DNA of 64,000 nucleotides from Aerococcus tenax (GCF_003286645.3 NZ_CP127382.2:1984001-2048000), one strand, 5' to 3'. Numbered from the stretch's first letter, positions 34,259 through 43,293 are shown. Made by a program: numbers and translations. The notes: generated by a model from the sequence alone, not told the origin.

Positions 34259-35224
34259 TCAATCATCAAAACGAATGTCTAAAATATCCAAGATCCGGGT
34301 GAGGTCTTCTTGGGATAGGTATTCAATTTCAATCTTACCGGCTTGGCCCTTGGGTTTAATCTGCACATTAGTACCAAACTTATCCATGAGGTGTTCTTCT
34401 CCCTCGAGTAGATAGGTCGGTTTTTCCGACTTATTATTGGCCACTTTGGGTGCTGGTTGAACCGGTTCGTTGAGATTTTGGACCAGCTTTTCCAAGTGAC
34501 GAACGGTAATGCCTTCGTCGACGACTTTCTTGGCCAGGCGGCTTTGGTCTTTCTTGTTTTTCAATCCTAGCAAGGTCCGGGCTTGGCCCATGGAGAGTTT
34601 CTTGTTTTGTAGGAGCTCCTTGACATCTTCATTTAAGTCTAAGAGCCTCAAGGTGTTGGCCAGATGGGACCGGCTCTTGCCTAGCCGTTTGGCGGCTTCA
34701 GCCTGGGTCAGGTCGAGTTCATCCATCAAATTCCGGTAGGCTTGGGCCTCTTCTAGGGGGGTCAAGTCTTCGCGTTGCAGGTTTTCAATGATGGCAGTCT
34801 CGATCATTTGGGCGTCGGTCATGTCCCGGACGAGGGCCGGAATGCTATCGTAGCCCGCCAGTTTCATGGCCCGAAAGCGCCGTTCCCCAGCAATAATTTC
34901 ATAGCCCTTGATGGCCGACTTTCTTAGGGTAATGGGTTGTAAGAGCCCCTGTTCTTCAATGGAATCAGCCAGTTCTTGGAGGGCGGTTGGGTCAAATTCC
35001 GTCCGTGGTTGGTAGGGATTGGGACGTATCTCATCAAGATGAATCTCTTGGACCTGGTCTTGGCCACTTTGGTTTTGGCCGCTCTCATTCGCTTCGGCCT
35101 CTTCGGCTTCTTGGTCGATGGCTTGGGCCTGTTGGGTCAGGTCGGTGGCTTCATTATCGAAGGAGTCCCCGGGAAAGAGGGCCCCGATCCCCTTACCCAG
35201 ACCCCGGTTTTTCTTACTGGTCAT
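34259..35224 (-). CDS. parB: Chromosome partition protein ParB (Spo0J)
   Basis: A 321-residue DNA-binding CTPase of the ParABS system. An N-terminal GLGKGIGALFPGD segment interacts with ParA. The CTP-binding domain has DEIRPNPYQPRTEFD and the GERRFRA box (arginine-rich box 2). A helix-turn-helix (LTQAEAAKRLGKSRSHLANTLRLL) recognises parS, and the C terminus dimerises. It overlaps parA by 11 bp, so the two are translated together. No canonical parS (TGTTTCACGTGAAACA) was seen in the window, although such sites normally lie close by. Confidence 0.95.
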   Translation of the reverse strand: MTSKKNRGLGKGIGALFPGDSFDNEATDLTQQAQAIDQEAEEAEANESGQNQSGQDQVQEIHLDEIRPNPYQPRTEFDPTALQELADSIEEQGLLQPITLRKSAIKGYEIIAGERRFRAMKLAGYDSIPALVRDMTDAQMIETAIIENLQREDLTPLEEAQAYRNLMDELDLTQAEAAKRLGKSRSHLANTLRLLDLNEDVKELLQNKKLSMGQARTLLGLKNKKDQSRLAKKVVDEGITVRHLEKLVQNLNEPVQPAPKVANNKSEKPTYLLEGEEHLMDKFGTNVQIKPKGQAGKIEIEYLSQEDLTRILDILDIRFDD

Positions 35225-35978
35225 TTGCGAGCACTTCCTTTGCCAGTTGTAGGTAGACTTGCGCCCCTTTGGAACTCATATCGTAATCAATAATCGATTG
35301 GCCATAGGAGGGCGCTTCCGACAAACGCACATTACGCGGGATCAAGGTGTCATAGACCTTGTCGCCAAAGTATTTGCGGACTTCTTCCACCACTTCGTTG
35401 GCCAGGTTGGTCCGCGAGTCGAACATGGTCATCAAGACCCCTTCAATCTTCAAGTGGGGGTTAAAATGTTTTTGGACCAGTTGAATGGTATTAAGCAACT
35501 GACTCAAGCCTTCCAGAGCATAGTATTCACTCTGCACCGGGATCAAAATCGCATCCGCCGCGGTAAAGGCATTAATAGTCAAGTGGCCCAAAGACGGTGG
35601 GCAGTCAATAATGACATAGTCGTAATTTTCCTTGACCCCATCAATGGCCTGCTTCATCCGGGCTTCCCGGTGGGGGAGGTTGGTCAGTTCCACTTCCGCC
35701 CCGGCTAATTGGATGGTGGCTGGGACCAGGACCAGGTTTTCCCGCGATGATTGCTGGATGGTAGTCGCCATATCCACATCATTGACTAAAACGTCATAAA
35801 TATCCCGTTCGACTTCCGCCTTAGAGATGCCTAAACCACTGGTGGCATTTCCCTGGGCATCACTATCGACTAAGAGCACTTGTTTGTCTGAATAAGCCAG
35901 TGCAGCAGCTAAATTGACTGCTGTTGTCGTTTTACCGACGCCGCCTTTTTGATTGGCAATGGCAATGACCTTCCCCAT
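35214..35978 (-). CDS. parA: Chromosome partition ATPase ParA (Soj)
   Basis: A 254-residue deviant Walker ATPase: KGGVGKTTTAVNLA (Walker A with signature Lys), VIIDCPPSLG (Walker B) and the DNA-binding arginines near the C terminus. It works with ParB in origin segregation and in regulating replication initiation. AGGAGG lies 6 nt before ATG 35978; the longer frame to 36002 is discarded. noc and rsmG, the usual neighbours, are not here; rsmG is 15 kb away. A terminator-like hairpin lies only 30 nt upstream. Confidence 0.95.
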   Translation of the reverse strand: MGKVIAIANQKGGVGKTTTAVNLAAALAYSDKQVLLVDSDAQGNATSGLGISKAEVERDIYDVLVNDVDMATTIQQSSRENLVLVPATIQLAGAEVELTNLPHREARMKQAIDGVKENYDYVIIDCPPSLGHLTINAFTAADAILIPVQSEYYALEGLSQLLNTIQLVQKHFNPHLKIEGVLMTMFDSRTNLANEVVEEVRKYFGDKVYDTLIPRNVRLSEAPSYGQSIIDYDMSSKGAQVYLQLAKEVLANDQ

Positions 35979-36006
35979 GTTAATCCTCCTAAAACTTAGC
36001 AATGAA

Positions 36007-36028
36007 AAAAGGAACGAATGCGTTCCTT
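36007..36028 (-). terminator. Hairpin with U-run directly upstream of parA
   Basis: On the minus strand GGAACG, four bases, CGTTCC is followed by TTTTTTC. It would end the ABC transporter transcript. Being about 30 nt from the parA start, it leaves almost no room for a separate promoter, so it may instead act as an attenuator. Confidence 0.65.
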
Positions 36029-36132
36029 AATCCCCGCATTTCTTCCAAGTTAATCATTAACTCTTCGCTATCTTTTCTACTGTATCCGTTAAGCGCTCTT
36101 CCCTCAATCAGGAAAAGCGGTCCTTAGCGTGT

Positions 36133-36223
36133 CAAATAAGTTTGCCTGAGCGATTGCTGAGCTTTGACATTGGCCTAAAATCAACCGCTCCGGGCCCCAG
36201 TCACGGGCGTATAAACTTATTTG
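36133..36223 (-). repeat. Single nested inverted-repeat element after the ABC permease
   Basis: Within the 35979-36299 gap, CAAATAAGTTT (36133-36143) pairs perfectly with AAACTTATTTG (36213-36223). Inside it GCC(T)GAGCG pairs with CGCTC(C)GGGC, and TTGA with TCAA. The architecture resembles families A and B, but the sequence is different. It lies between the permease stop and the hairpin at 36007-36028. Confidence 0.65.
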
Positions 36224-36299
36224 CATCGGTCTCTTTTATTGTATCAAAAAAAGCTTGACTTTGCTCAAGAAATATTAGCTGATTGCCTCTAACTTGCCC

Positions 36300-37106
36300 T
36301 TAGAGGTAAAGGTCCCGTCTGGAAAAATACATGACCGAGCCATAATCGATCAGGAGACTGACTAGAACCATGGCTAGGGAAGAGACGAGGAAGTAATGGG
36401 TATCGTTACAGATCTTATCGGGATCGTAAAAAGTGAACAAGGTACAATAATCCAGCCAATCGAGCTGATCCGATAATTTCCGAAAGACATCGGCCAGATA
36501 AAAGCACATGACTAGGCTAGTGGAAGCGGCCAAGGCCTGGCTACTATTGTCACTAATCACACTCAGCAGAATACACAGCGACCCCATCAAGATAAAAAGG
36601 GCCAGTAATTCGCCATTAATCTTCATCAGGTCAAAGAAATGAAAGTCTTGATCTGGTAGAAAGACCTGCCCCACAGCCGCTCCCAAGAAGGCCACCAAGG
36701 CGATAAAAGCGAGAGCCAATTTAAAGACCAGGATCTGACTAAGTAAGAACTGCTTCCTGGAAACAGAGGCATTGAGAAAATAAACCAGGGACGTATCACC
36801 CAGTAATTTAGCGGTCAAGCGGACGGCCAGGACAATCACTACCAAGATCAAAATATAAATGGCAAGGGAATTATAGAAATTGATATAGAGATAATCATTG
36901 ACATTGGTCACGTCTCCCTGCATTCCAAAGGCAGCCAGCATATTATCAGGCAGCCCCTGGAGCATCTCGGCATAGCCGGCATTGCTATTCACCCAAGGAA
37001 AGACTGCTAACAAGGACACTTCCGCAATTAGGACTGATAGCGTCACTAGGGTCAAGAAGGCCCGGTTCATTTTTAAGGCGGTTTGACAGATAACTTTTAC
37101 AGGCAT
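36300..37106 (-). CDS. ABC-2 type transporter permease
   Basis: A 268-residue protein with six hydrophobic helices (about 17-37, 70-92, 112-135, 145-165, 176-200 and 235-257), the usual fold of drug or lipid export permeases. It follows the ATPase gene with a 1-bp gap, and AGGGGG precedes ATG 37106. Together they form a two-gene exporter. The substrate is unknown; antimicrobial peptide or drug efflux is common for this type. Confidence 0.8.
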   Translation of the reverse strand: MPVKVICQTALKMNRAFLTLVTLSVLIAEVSLLAVFPWVNSNAGYAEMLQGLPDNMLAAFGMQGDVTNVNDYLYINFYNSLAIYILILVVIVLAVRLTAKLLGDTSLVYFLNASVSRKQFLLSQILVFKLALAFIALVAFLGAAVGQVFLPDQDFHFFDLMKINGELLALFILMGSLCILLSVISDNSSQALAASTSLVMCFYLADVFRKLSDQLDWLDYCTLFTFYDPDKICNDTHYFLVSSLAMVLVSLLIDYGSVMYFSRRDLYL

Positions 37107-37107
37107 G

Positions 37108-37977
37108 TTAATCCCCCTCCCGGTAATATTTTTGGAAAAGCTCGCGTAAGGTCACCGCTTGGCCACGTAAATCAGCAATATCATGTTGGGCCAGTTCCCT
37201 AAGGAGGGCATTATAATCACCCTCGAGGGGAATTCGGTAGGTCTGCTGACCTAAATCCTCAATCCCCGCTAAGACAGGAGCTAATGGCTTATCATCCTTT
37301 AAGGTCACCTGCAGGAATTCCTTCATTTCGGCATGGAGCTGGTCAATATCCAACTTTTTCACGATCCGACCTTCTTTGATAATACAGATTTCATCGGCGA
37401 TCCGTTCAATTTCTTCCAAGACATGGGAAGAGAGGAAGATGGTTTTGCCCTTGGCCTTTTCTTCTCTTAAAAGCTGGATCAATTCTTCTTGCATGAGCGG
37501 ATCAAGTCCGGTGCTGGGTTCATCGAGGATAATAATGTCCGGATCACACATAAAACAAGCCACCAAGGCCAGTTTCTGCTTCATCCCCTTGGACATCTTA
37601 TGAATAGGAATAGCCATATTCAATTGAAAGCGATCAATTAAATCTTCGGCTAGGCGGGTATCCTGATGGCGGTGGATTTCCCTTTGCATGGCTAGAAAAT
37701 CATGAGCGGACAATCCACTGGGAAAGACAATTTCCCCGGGTAAATAACCCAAGCCCTCCTTGACCTGGTCAGCTTCCCGCCAGCAATCCAAGCCATTGAT
37801 GGTCAAAGTTCCCTTATCGGCCTTTAAAAAGCCCATCAAATGGCGAATGGTCGTCGACTTCCCTGCCCCATTGGGCCCAATAAAGCCCATAACCTGACCG
37901 TCCGCCACCTCCAGGCTAATATCAAAAATTCCCTTATGGTGGTCAAAAGACTTGGTCACATGATCGATTTTAATCAA
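37108..37977 (-). CDS. ABC transporter ATP-binding protein
   Basis: A 289-residue CcmA/BcrA-type ATPase. Walker A is GPNGAGKSTT (about 35-44), the signature SKGMKQKLAL, Walker B IIILDEPSTGLD and the switch His in LSSHVLEE. The C-terminal 80 residues are an accessory domain typical of drug exporters. The start is the rare codon TTG 37977, supported by GGAGG 8 nt upstream and by the lack of any nearby ATG. A 16-codon leader ORF ends 5 nt before it. Confidence 0.88.
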   Translation of the reverse strand: MIKIDHVTKSFDHHKGIFDISLEVADGQVMGFIGPNGAGKSTTIRHLMGFLKADKGTLTINGLDCWREADQVKEGLGYLPGEIVFPSGLSAHDFLAMQREIHRHQDTRLAEDLIDRFQLNMAIPIHKMSKGMKQKLALVACFMCDPDIIILDEPSTGLDPLMQEELIQLLREEKAKGKTIFLSSHVLEEIERIADEICIIKEGRIVKKLDIDQLHAEMKEFLQVTLKDDKPLAPVLAGIEDLGQQTYRIPLEGDYNALLRELAQHDIADLRGQAVTLRELFQKYYREGD

Positions 37978-37982
37978 TTACT

Positions 37983-38057
37983 TCACCTCCGCGTAAACTG
38001 CGCTTTTAGGAGGACTTGGCTAACTCTTCTCATAAGCTTTCCTCAGGCGATCCTCCT
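37983..38057 (-). promoter_or_regulatory. Leader ORF and hairpin upstream of the ABC ATPase
   Basis: On the minus strand ATG 38033 opens a 16-codon ORF, MRRVSQVLLKAQFTRR, stopping at 37983 within the ATPase ribosome-binding site. AGGAGGA upstream of the ORF (38057-38051 on the minus strand) pairs with TCCTCCT inside it (38014-38008). A short translated leader overlapping a stem suggests translational coupling or ribosome-mediated attenuation. A -10 TATAAT lies farther upstream, near 38074-38079. Confidence 0.4.
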
Positions 38058-38115
38058 TAATTGGATAGAATTATACTCTAAAATATATAAATTGAAAGAC
38101 TTTTTTTACTCCCAC

Positions 38116-38149
38116 AAAAAAGAGAGCCACCCACAAGGAGTAACTCTCT
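38116..38149 (-). terminator. Terminator of the flippase transcript
   Basis: On the minus strand AGAGAGTTA (38149-38141) pairs with GGCTCTCT (about 38128-38121, two G-U pairs), followed by TTTTTTG. It lies beyond the family B element, so the element is inside the flippase 3' region. Confidence 0.8.
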
Positions 38150-38196
38150 GGATAAAAATAGTTATTATTTTTAAAATATTCTTTTGATTAATAGCT

Positions 38197-38376
38197 TTGA
38201 GCAGTAGTGGCGCTTTAAATTTGGGCGTTAGCCATGGACAAGCAAGCGATGTGAAATAGGGATCGTAGGTTTTAGCCTTACGATCCCTTTGAAGCTCGCT
38301 AGGTGAGAGACCCAGGGCTCGAACCGGTGCCATGGCTTTTAAACGCCCAAAATTTAAAAGCAAAACGAATGCTCAA
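38197..38376 (-). repeat. Family B nested-hairpin element, copy 3
   Basis: Ends TTGAGCA/TGCTCAA (38197, 38376). In the sense of the flippase transcript: CTTTTAAAT/ATTTAAAG, GGGCGTT/AACGCCC, GCCATGG/CCATGGC, side hairpin GAGCCC/GGGTCTC, and centre AGGGATCGTA/TACGATCCCT. Two outer-stem pairs differ from copies 1, 2 and 4, with both strands changed together. Confidence 0.82.
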
Positions 38377-38409
38377 AAAATAATTTAAAAAAGCATGTAT
38401 TCCTATTTT

Positions 38410-40125
38410 TTAAGCGATATGAAAGAAGTTTCTTAAGCGTTCGGCTTGTCTTTGGCCGATAATGACATCCAGTTGCCGGCTCTTACTAATCGACAAGACA
38501 TAGACAAAGGCACCCACGCTAGCTAAGACCAGTAATTCCACCAAGGCACCCAAGCGATTTGGCGCGCCGATAACGACCTTAAAGAAGACTAAGAGTAACC
38601 CGTCAATCAGAAGCATGAGCCCACTCGCCTTCAAGGCCCCGGATAAGCGGCTGAGGACTGCCTTCGTTCTGAGCTGAACCTGGGACTGAATGATCACCAA
38701 GTAGTAAGCACACATGTAAACAAAGGCCAGGATGGAGGCGTACATGGCGCCTTCACTACCAAAGACAGCCAAGAGTGGGTATTGGACGATCAACTTCATA
38801 ACCACCCCGAGGGCAATCCCCACCATAGCACGTTTTTGTTCGTCCATGGCTTGGAGAACCATCACTAAAACCGAGAAGAGTCCCATGGGAATGGCCATCA
38901 CCGAAGAAATCTGTAAGTACCATTCACCTAGGGGGTCATAAATCCCATAGAGAAGTTGGTAAACCGGACCCGCAACCAGGGCCATCCCCAAGGAAGCCGG
39001 TAACATGACCAAACTGAAAAGATTCAAGGTATGTAAGATCACTTCCCGAGTCTTGGTGAAGCTGGCCTTGACCTTTTGTGTCAACTTGGCCCGGCGGTAG
39101 TGGGTCAATTCCCGGATATAGGTATCGGTCACCACTGGAACCGAAGTCGAAGCAATGGCGGTCGCAAAGGAGAGGATGATTTGAATCACCCGCCGCGCAT
39201 TAGCGTTAAAGACCCCATATTGGTAGACCAGTTGATCATGGGGTAAGTCACTCACCTGCTGCATCATCGGCATGTAGGTATTCATATCGATCAAATTGAT
39301 GACTTCAACAATTGACCCGGTGATGACAAAGGGAATGGCCACCCGGACAATCTCGAATAAGAGGCTTTTGGTAGACACCGTATTGGTATCCACATAACCT
39401 TCTGGCAGCTGGTACTGGTCCTTATCACGGATATAATAGAAAACCAAGGTGATAATGGCTACCACCGCACCGATAAAGGCCGCAAAGGTGGAGTGTCCCA
39501 CCGCTGCCGCCACCGAGCCGTCTAAGAGTTGACGGATCACATAAACCGCCACTAGCATATAGGCTACCCGGGCGATCTGCTCGGTCACCTGGGAGATGGC
39601 ACTCTGCTTCATCTCCAGATAGGCTTGAAAGCCCCCTCTAAGAATGGATAAGAGGGGAATCACGGCCAAGGCCGGCACCAAAGAGCGGATGACTAAGACC
39701 ACATCTTCCTCCCGAGCCGCTGGTAAGTTTTGCGACAGGGCCGGCGCTGCCAGGTAGAGGAGGAGGGCACAGACTAGACCGGTGATGGTCATTAGAATGG
39801 TCCCGCTCTTAAAGAGGCGGCGGCTGGTCCCGTATTCTCCCCGGGCCATGTAATTGGTCATCTGCTTAGAAATGGCGGCTGGCACGCCAGCAATGGCCAC
39901 CGATAAGAAAATCAAATAATAATTGTAACCAATACTATACAAGGCATTGGCCTGGGTTCCCGTATGGGGGTCTCCAATCCAACGCATCCAAGGAATAATA
40001 TAGAGGACCCCGATGATCCGTGAGACCATACTGGATATGGACATCCAGGCCGATCCTTCATTCAATTTGGCTTTTGCGCGTGCTTCCTGGTCGATAACTT
40101 CCAGGTCTTTTTCATTTTTTGGCAT
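38410..40125 (-). CDS. ytgP: Lipid II flippase of the MurJ/YtgP type (MATE-like)
   Basis: A 571-residue polytopic membrane protein with about 14 helices of the MOP superfamily. The N-terminal ISSMVSRIIGVLYIIPW, NALYSIGYNYY and GVPAAISKQM match the Firmicutes YtgP/MurJ group, which moves lipid II across the membrane for cell-wall synthesis. GGGAGAG lies 7 nt before ATG 40125; the longer frame to 40152 has no ribosome-binding site. Transcribed divergently from a FemAB enzyme, so lipid II branching and flipping are encoded side by side. Confidence 0.88.
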   Translation of the reverse strand: MPKNEKDLEVIDQEARAKAKLNEGSAWMSISSMVSRIIGVLYIIPWMRWIGDPHTGTQANALYSIGYNYYLIFLSVAIAGVPAAISKQMTNYMARGEYGTSRRLFKSGTILMTITGLVCALLLYLAAPALSQNLPAAREEDVVLVIRSLVPALAVIPLLSILRGGFQAYLEMKQSAISQVTEQIARVAYMLVAVYVIRQLLDGSVAAAVGHSTFAAFIGAVVAIITLVFYYIRDKDQYQLPEGYVDTNTVSTKSLLFEIVRVAIPFVITGSIVEVINLIDMNTYMPMMQQVSDLPHDQLVYQYGVFNANARRVIQIILSFATAIASTSVPVVTDTYIRELTHYRRAKLTQKVKASFTKTREVILHTLNLFSLVMLPASLGMALVAGPVYQLLYGIYDPLGEWYLQISSVMAIPMGLFSVLVMVLQAMDEQKRAMVGIALGVVMKLIVQYPLLAVFGSEGAMYASILAFVYMCAYYLVIIQSQVQLRTKAVLSRLSGALKASGLMLLIDGLLLVFFKVVIGAPNRLGALVELLVLASVGAFVYVLSISKSRQLDVIIGQRQAERLRNFFHIA

Positions 40126-40290
40126 CATTACTCTCCCAGAATTGTTTGACATGTTTTTTATACATCATAATCTTACTTATTGTACTCAAATTTAGCCATC
40201 AATTCAATACAACTTCCCTAGGCTCTTTCAGTCAGCCCCCTACCGTCCATACCGCTAGGGCAAAAATTGCCTGAGTTTTAGGCGGTTTTT

Positions 40291-40300
40291 TTGCTATAAT
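40291..40300 (+). promoter_or_regulatory. Extended -10 promoter of the second FemAB gene
   Basis: TTGCTATAAT (40291-40300) contains a perfect TATAAT with an upstream TG, the extended -10 form. It lies right after a GCCT/AGGC hairpin with T-run, and no clear -35 is seen. Confidence 0.5.
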
Positions 40301-40377
40301 GGGAGCTGTTAGACAAGATTTTGCTTATTTTTAGTAAAATAAACAGATAATATATTAAACATTAGCAAAGGACTATT

Positions 40378-41622
40378 ATGATTTTTAAAGAAATTTCAGC
40401 CGATCAACTTGAACACTTTCAACAAAAGCAACCCGACCGTCACTTTTTCACCCAGGGCGCTGACTACCAACGACTGGCCGAAAGCAACCAGACCACTTCC
40501 AAAATCCTGGCCGTCGTTGAAGGCGACTCCCTACTGGCTTATGCCATCTTCATCTACTACCCTTACAAAAAGTTTTTCTACAAGGTGACCACCCAATTCG
40601 GTCCCATTATGGATTATGCCAACACAAACCTGGTCAATTTCTACTTCCACCACTTAAAAAATTACTTTAAGAGGAATTGGCGGGTCCTCTGTGTCCGGGT
40701 CAACCCCTTCCTCAATGAACGCTACTTCTCCGATGTCGACTTTATCGAGGATAATCCCCAAGCCGGCAGCGTGGATAAGGCCCTGCAAGCGGAAGGCTTT
40801 ATTAAAACTGACCACGACCTCTTCGATGATCCCACCCTGGCTACTCGTTGCGTCTTTTCCAAGGATTTGACCGGGCTCACCAAGGATAATCTCCTGAAGA
40901 ACGTCTCACAAATCGCCCGCTACACCATCAACCGTACCATCAAGGAAGGCGTGCAAGTACGGCCGCTGGATATTTACGATGAAGCCGATGGTAAAATCCT
41001 CGATGCCATCAACCAAGAGACCTCAGAACGGATTGGTTTTGAATTAAGAGATTCCCAATACTTCCGAAATCTCAAAAATATCCTCAAAGACGACCTCATT
41101 CTGGCCCTGGCCTATATCGATTGTGACTACTTCCTAAGCCAAACCAAAGAAACCATCGAGCATCTCAAAGAAGAAGGTCAAGAACTAGAAGAAAAGCTCG
41201 CCTTGGGCAAGGTCAACCCTAAAAAGACCAAGAACAAAATCCGCGAGCTCAATGAAAATATCGGTATTTGGGAAAAGAAAATTGAAAAGATCCAAAAGTT
41301 GAAAGCAGAAGAAGGCAATATTGTCAACCTGGCCTCAGCCAGCTTTATCCAATCGGCTGAGGACTTTATTTACTTCTCCAGCGGGGCCTTCAGCAAGTTT
41401 ACCCGCTTTGAAGGGCCCTACGCCATCCTCTATCGTATGCTCCTAGAGGCCATCGAGAAAAACTTTAGCTACTTTAATTTCTATGGGACCAGTAGCGACT
41501 TTTCTGAAGAGGGACCTGATTACGGCGTCCTCCAATTCAAGCGTAACTTCAAGGGGAATATTGAATGGTTCATGGCCAACTACGAATTAAGAAATGCCCT
41601 AGGGAAAATTGTTTCCTGGTAG
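40378..41622 (+). CDS. FemAB-family aminoacyltransferase (MurN/FemA type)
   Basis: A 414-residue protein with paired GNAT-like domains and a coiled coil at about 262-318 (ETIEHLKEEGQELEEKLA, IREL.., IEKIQKLKAEEG). The N-terminal HFFTQGADYQRLAE and C-terminal YNF-like FNFYGTSSDFSEEGPDYGVLQFKRNF are standard for the family. It should extend the peptidoglycan interpeptide bridge using aminoacyl-tRNA. AAAGGA precedes ATG. Sequence and coiled coil differ clearly from the FemAB protein at 25190. Confidence 0.88.
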   Translation: MIFKEISADQLEHFQQKQPDRHFFTQGADYQRLAESNQTTSKILAVVEGDSLLAYAIFIYYPYKKFFYKVTTQFGPIMDYANTNLVNFYFHHLKNYFKRNWRVLCVRVNPFLNERYFSDVDFIEDNPQAGSVDKALQAEGFIKTDHDLFDDPTLATRCVFSKDLTGLTKDNLLKNVSQIARYTINRTIKEGVQVRPLDIYDEADGKILDAINQETSERIGFELRDSQYFRNLKNILKDDLILALAYIDCDYFLSQTKETIEHLKEEGQELEEKLALGKVNPKKTKNKIRELNENIGIWEKKIEKIQKLKAEEGNIVNLASASFIQSAEDFIYFSSGAFSKFTRFEGPYAILYRMLLEAIEKNFSYFNFYGTSSDFSEEGPDYGVLQFKRNFKGNIEWFMANYELRNALGKIVSW

Positions 41623-41647
41623 GACTGACCCTAGCTATAGTAAAAAT

Positions 41648-41689
41648 AAGGCGCTGGTGAAGCTACACATGCTCCACCAGCGCCTTTTT
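41648..41689 (+). terminator. Terminator after the FemAB gene
   Basis: AAGGCGCTGGTG (41648-41659) pairs with CACCAGCGCCTT (41675-41686), followed by a U-run. Confidence 0.92.
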
Positions 41690-41808
41690 CTTGTGGCCAT
41701 TATTGACTAAAGCTTCTTTTTACTCGCTCAAAACCTTCCCTTAGAGCGGTCTAATCCTTGTTGAGCTTTCATCTTATATCTATCTGAAGCCCATCAAAGG
41801 ACCTACCC

Positions 41809-42543
41809 TTATTTTGTTTTAGCTAATTCTTGACAAGATAATTGGTAGAATAAGCCCGTAACTCCCACATTGACTAAAAGGAATAAAACCAGTTCAGCCA
41901 AGCTAAAGTCTTCAAGCGCTCGGCTGCGTAAGGCCACCATGACTTGGGAGTAAGGATAGAATGGCACCAAGTTTTCATTGATGAAGAGCAAGACAAAGCC
42001 ACCCATAGCACCTAGGGCGGAAAGGCCCACTGACTGGCTGAAATTTCTGCTTTTAGAAAAGAGATAACTTTGAATAGAAAGAATGCTTGCCGAAGCCAAC
42101 ACTGACAGGGCAATCCATTTTAAATTGACCAAGACATCCAGCGATAAAGCCAGGTCTGCAGCCCACGCTCCTCCAAGATAGACTAAGAAAAGCATTACCT
42201 GGACGAGAACGACGATTCCAAGAACCGCTACAAGCTTGCTAAAAAGCAGCTTCCTAATCGATACGGCATTGGCTCGAAGCATTTCAATATTCTTTCTTTC
42301 AAATTCTTGATTTAAGCTCATGGAGATAAAAATGGCCAGCATGGGCGCCGATAAAACCTGGCTGTAATAAAAAGTCAGCTGGCCCCACATGACTTGGTAT
42401 TGGGTGCCTTCAGTAAAAACGGACTGGTTGGCAAAATAGATCCCCAAACCAATAAAGCTGGCTATAGCCAGAAAGACCAGGCCGATACAGACTAATTGGA
42501 CTTTTCTCAATTTAACCCATTCTTGTGCTAGATAGTCTCTCAT
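41809..42543 (-). CDS. ABC-2 permease, second of a pair
   Basis: A 244-residue membrane protein with six hydrophobic segments and the ABC-2 fold seen in bacitracin/lantibiotic immunity exporters. It overlaps the preceding permease by 4 bp (ATGA type), showing coupled translation. It probably heterodimerises with that protein. The substrate is unknown. Confidence 0.8.
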   Translation of the reverse strand: MRDYLAQEWVKLRKVQLVCIGLVFLAIASFIGLGIYFANQSVFTEGTQYQVMWGQLTFYYSQVLSAPMLAIFISMSLNQEFERKNIEMLRANAVSIRKLLFSKLVAVLGIVVLVQVMLFLVYLGGAWAADLALSLDVLVNLKWIALSVLASASILSIQSYLFSKSRNFSQSVGLSALGAMGGFVLLFINENLVPFYPYSQVMVALRSRALEDFSLAELVLFLLVNVGVTGLFYQLSCQELAKTK

Positions 42544-43292
42544 GCGAAGGCCCCCTTTCTGGCAATCATGGCCCGGATGACAACCGCTATGATAGCTAGG
42601 TAAAGCAAATAAAGCAGTAAACGTAATCCCAGATACCCATCCAAAACATAGGTATAAGTCATACTATCAACTAGGCTGAATTTATAGGGGGCTAAGTAGC
42701 CTGCCCCTAAAAAAGGTAGGATAAAACTCCCAAGCGCTGAGGTTTTTGAGGCTAAAACCAGGCCAAAAAAGCCACCCATAAAACCTAAGGATAACAAAAG
42801 CCCTTGTTTTTCGATCACCAACGCCAGGAATAAATAGAAGTAGATTAAGCTGAGACTGGCTAGAAATTGTCCAATCACTTGCAGGAGACTGATTGACAGA
42901 GGAACATGGACCCCATGGCTATAGGCATATAGGGTCACAAGCCCGGTTTGGACGATTGCAATTAGCAGGAAAAATAAGGCCGTGAGGAGCAATTTACTAT
43001 CAAAAATCTTCAGTGTGCTTCTGCCATTGGCATTTTGCAGTTTAAAGGTCTGCCCCATTCTTTCATTGTTAACGATCCGACTGGTAAAAATACTAATGGC
43101 TATGGGGAGTAAGAGGCTATTAACGGTCTGATTATTAAACAAGACCCCTACCGCATCTAGTTGGCGGCTGGAAAACTCACTCCCCACACTGACTAGATTC
43201 CATAGCAAGGCCACCAGCATCAGGATGGCTGCGAGCGAAAATGACCGGGTTCTGCGACTCTTTAAAAGTTCGATTCCTAAAGCTTTCACCAT
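42540..43292 (-). CDS. ABC-2 permease, first of a pair
   Basis: A 250-residue membrane protein with six hydrophobic segments and the conserved polar stretch NNERMGQTFKLQNANGRS between helices 2 and 3, as in lantibiotic-immunity (LanE/LanG-like) permeases. It begins 1 nt after the ATPase gene. The three genes form a complete exporter of the self-protection or peptide-resistance kind, with no biosynthetic genes nearby. Confidence 0.8.
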   Translation of the reverse strand: MVKALGIELLKSRRTRSFSLAAILMLVALLWNLVSVGSEFSSRQLDAVGVLFNNQTVNSLLLPIAISIFTSRIVNNERMGQTFKLQNANGRSTLKIFDSKLLLTALFFLLIAIVQTGLVTLYAYSHGVHVPLSISLLQVIGQFLASLSLIYFYLFLALVIEKQGLLLSLGFMGGFFGLVLASKTSALGSFILPFLGAGYLAPYKFSLVDSMTYTYVLDGYLGLRLLLYLLYLAIIAVVIRAMIARKGAFA

Positions 43293-43293
43293 C

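Noticed and set aside
34259..36299. parS site near parAB
   Set aside because: No TGTTTCACGTGAAACA-like sequence was found on either strand in this region.
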